From Nannochloropsis salina CCMP1776 (taxonomy: Eukaryota; Sar; Eustigmatophyceae; Eustigmatales; Monodopsidaceae): a stretch of 64,000 bases of DNA. The notes under the pieces are model-generated. The model saw nothing but the letters and a program-made list of their open reading frames with translations. It was not told the DNA's origin and did not search any database. A program made the translations under genes and the position numbers. Every line of letters starts with the position of its first letter. Position 1 is the first letter of the stretch. The stretch covers positions 708,490 through 772,489 of the forward strand of contig SDOX01000005.1 in NCBI GenBank assembly GCA_004565275.1, given 5' to 3'. Positions 62,833-64,000 of the stretch are shown here, piece by piece.

Positions 62833-64000
62833 TTATTTCCTTTGCCGCTCTCCTAGAGCTCTGATCTTCCGGACGTAATCCTCCTTCTCCACGCAGCCCA
62901 CACACTCTTCCCCTTGCTCTTGCAGCAAGGCCCTCAGCTTCGCAACACGCATGGCGGAAAAATCCTGCTCTAAGTTGATGATAGGCTCTGTATGTGGCAG
63001 AAAAACAAGCAAGTGAGACATGGCAGGAGGAGCGTGCAGGATTGCCGAGGAATATTCCGAACAAAGACCGGGAATAATGCTACACAATATGCACGGTAGT
63101 CGCTCGACCACGCCCTCAAATCCCTACCCCTCCGGAGAGCCGGTTCGAATCCTTGCACGTACTTTTCCTGGGGGCCGAGCGCTTCCCTTTTCTGGCGGCC
63201 TCCAAGCATGCCTTCCTGTCCGCGAGCCCTGTCGCCCATTCCTTCAACGTCTTCACATCCTTCCCAATACCACCCCTCCCATTTCCATACTCCACTACCG
63301 CGCTTGCCTCCTCTCCTCCGCAGAAAAAGAGCAGCGTGGGGTACTTGCCGACGCCGAAGTGGTCCGAGACCTGCAAGTTGGAAGCCCGCACCTCCCCAAA
63401 GGCGAGCTTGTCCCTCAGCTGGTAAGCGAGCCCTTTGTAGAGGAGAGGCGTTTCGTACTCGTCCGTGAAGAGGAGCATGGCCCCTGCCTTCTTCCCAGCC
63501 ACCACAGCCTTGAAGAAATCCGAGGCGGCTGCCGTCCGCCGAATGTTCGCGATGGGCGCCGGGTAGTTCTCTGTGACGAAGTCGAGCATGGGCTTCGTCT
63601 CTACGGACCCCTCGTAGTCGATCGCTTTGCCCTCCACGAGGAGCTTGAAAGAGGGCAGGCTCTGGACCCCGTGCTTGGCGCAGAGCGCGTTGTCCGCGTC
63701 GCAGCTCACGCCCCCGACCTTGACGATCCCCTCCAGCTTCCCGGCCACCGCCTCCACGGCGGGAACCGCGTTCTGGCAGTGCGGGCAGTTGACAGAGTAG
63801 AACTCGATAAACCAAACAAACTTGGCCTTTGCGTCAGGAAATTTGGACGCGCTCAAGCGCACGACCTTCGACTTTCCATTGAGGCCCCCGTAGAGGTGCT
63901 GCGACCGCGCACCGTCATCGTGCACACCCCCCTGGAGCCCTCCCATCCCCTCCATACCCTGGAAGCCTCCCCCCATCCCTCCTCCCATCCCTCCCCCCAT
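62833..64000 (-). CDS. Thioredoxin-domain protein with MANF-like SAP tail (5' end outside window)
   Basis: Secretory-pathway thiol-disulfide protein, incomplete at its 5' end. Exons: 63163 to beyond 64000, and 62833..62987, phase 1. The visible N-terminal part is Gly/Met/Phe-rich (GGGM repeats, GFQGMEGMGGL), like the G/F linker that follows a J domain, so a DnaJ domain may lie just outside. A thioredoxin domain follows (FVWFIEFYSVNCPHCQNAVP, active site CPHC; SLPSFKLLVEG with the cis-Pro). A second, inactive thioredoxin-like domain (AGAMLLFTDEYETPLLYKGLA, VGKYPTLLFFCGG) is next. The last exon encodes MRVAKLRALLQEQGEE and CVGCVEKEDYVRKIRALGE, very like the C-terminal SAP domain of MANF with its CxxC. 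No KDEL-type signal is present; the end is RQRK. Confidence 0.8.

Noticed and set aside
63035-63160. A tRNA-like T-loop (GGTTCGAATCC) inside the intron of the thioredoxin/MANF-tail gene.
   Set aside because: The T-stem does not pair (three of five pairs fail) and no D-arm or anticodon arm of proper spacing was found; it is a chance match.
1-64000. CRISPR arrays, insertion sequences, retroelements or viral genes.
   Set aside because: No spaced repeats, transposase, reverse transcriptase, integrase or terminal repeats were seen on either strand.

Overview
The window is a gene-dense nuclear segment of a photosynthetic eukaryote, most likely a stramenopile alga of the Nannochloropsis (eustigmatophyte) type. 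The placement is inferred. Coding DNA is GC-rich, introns are short GT-AG types with pyrimidine tracts (about 60-340 bases), genes alternate strands with gaps of a few hundred bases, and several proteins start with secretory signal peptides, as expected for targeting through a complex plastid or its periplastidial space. No prokaryotic operon, CRISPR array, transposon or convincing tRNA was seen.

Layout. 1-9 kb: NFU1 (minus, cut by the window edge), a PX-domain protein, a TMEM144-type membrane protein, a 20S proteasome alpha subunit with a signal-peptide-like N terminus, and an 84-residue orphan. 9-21 kb: eIF3j, an RGG-rich probable RNA-export adaptor, a CCDC6-type coiled coil, an SLC35B3-type PAPS transporter, the NEDD8 protease SENP8, an orphan coiled-coil protein, PIG-U (N terminus unresolved) and an AIM24 protein whose reading frame is broken at a T13 run. 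21-36 kb: SPT16, a small secreted selenoprotein-K-like protein with Cys in place of Sec, CK2 beta, RPL24, THOC5, a HIG1 protein and a COPI-associated protein. 36-47 kb: the NUP98-NUP96 precursor, urate oxidase, a probably plastid-targeted TPR protein and a tiny membrane protein. 47-64 kb: a proteasome beta5 subunit that also carries a signal-peptide-like presequence, a PD-(D/E)XK nuclease ending in a PCNA-binding motif, a NagB/LmbE fusion, PRL1, an F-box protein, mitochondrial processing peptidase beta, Rab18 and a thioredoxin/MANF-tail chaperone cut by the right edge.

Themes. Most genes are housekeeping, many in mRNA production and export (SPT16, THOC5, the RGG adaptor, NUP98-96, PRL1, eIF3j, RPL24). 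The most unusual signal is that both 20S proteasome subunits here have hydrophobic N-terminal presequences that ordinary cytosolic subunits lack. This fits a second, symbiont-derived proteasome in the periplastidial compartment. A signal-peptide-bearing SelK-like protein (SelK acts in ERAD) may belong to the same relocated quality-control system, but that link is weaker. Exon structures below were assembled by hand from splice signals, phase continuity and family alignments recalled from knowledge; no searches were run.
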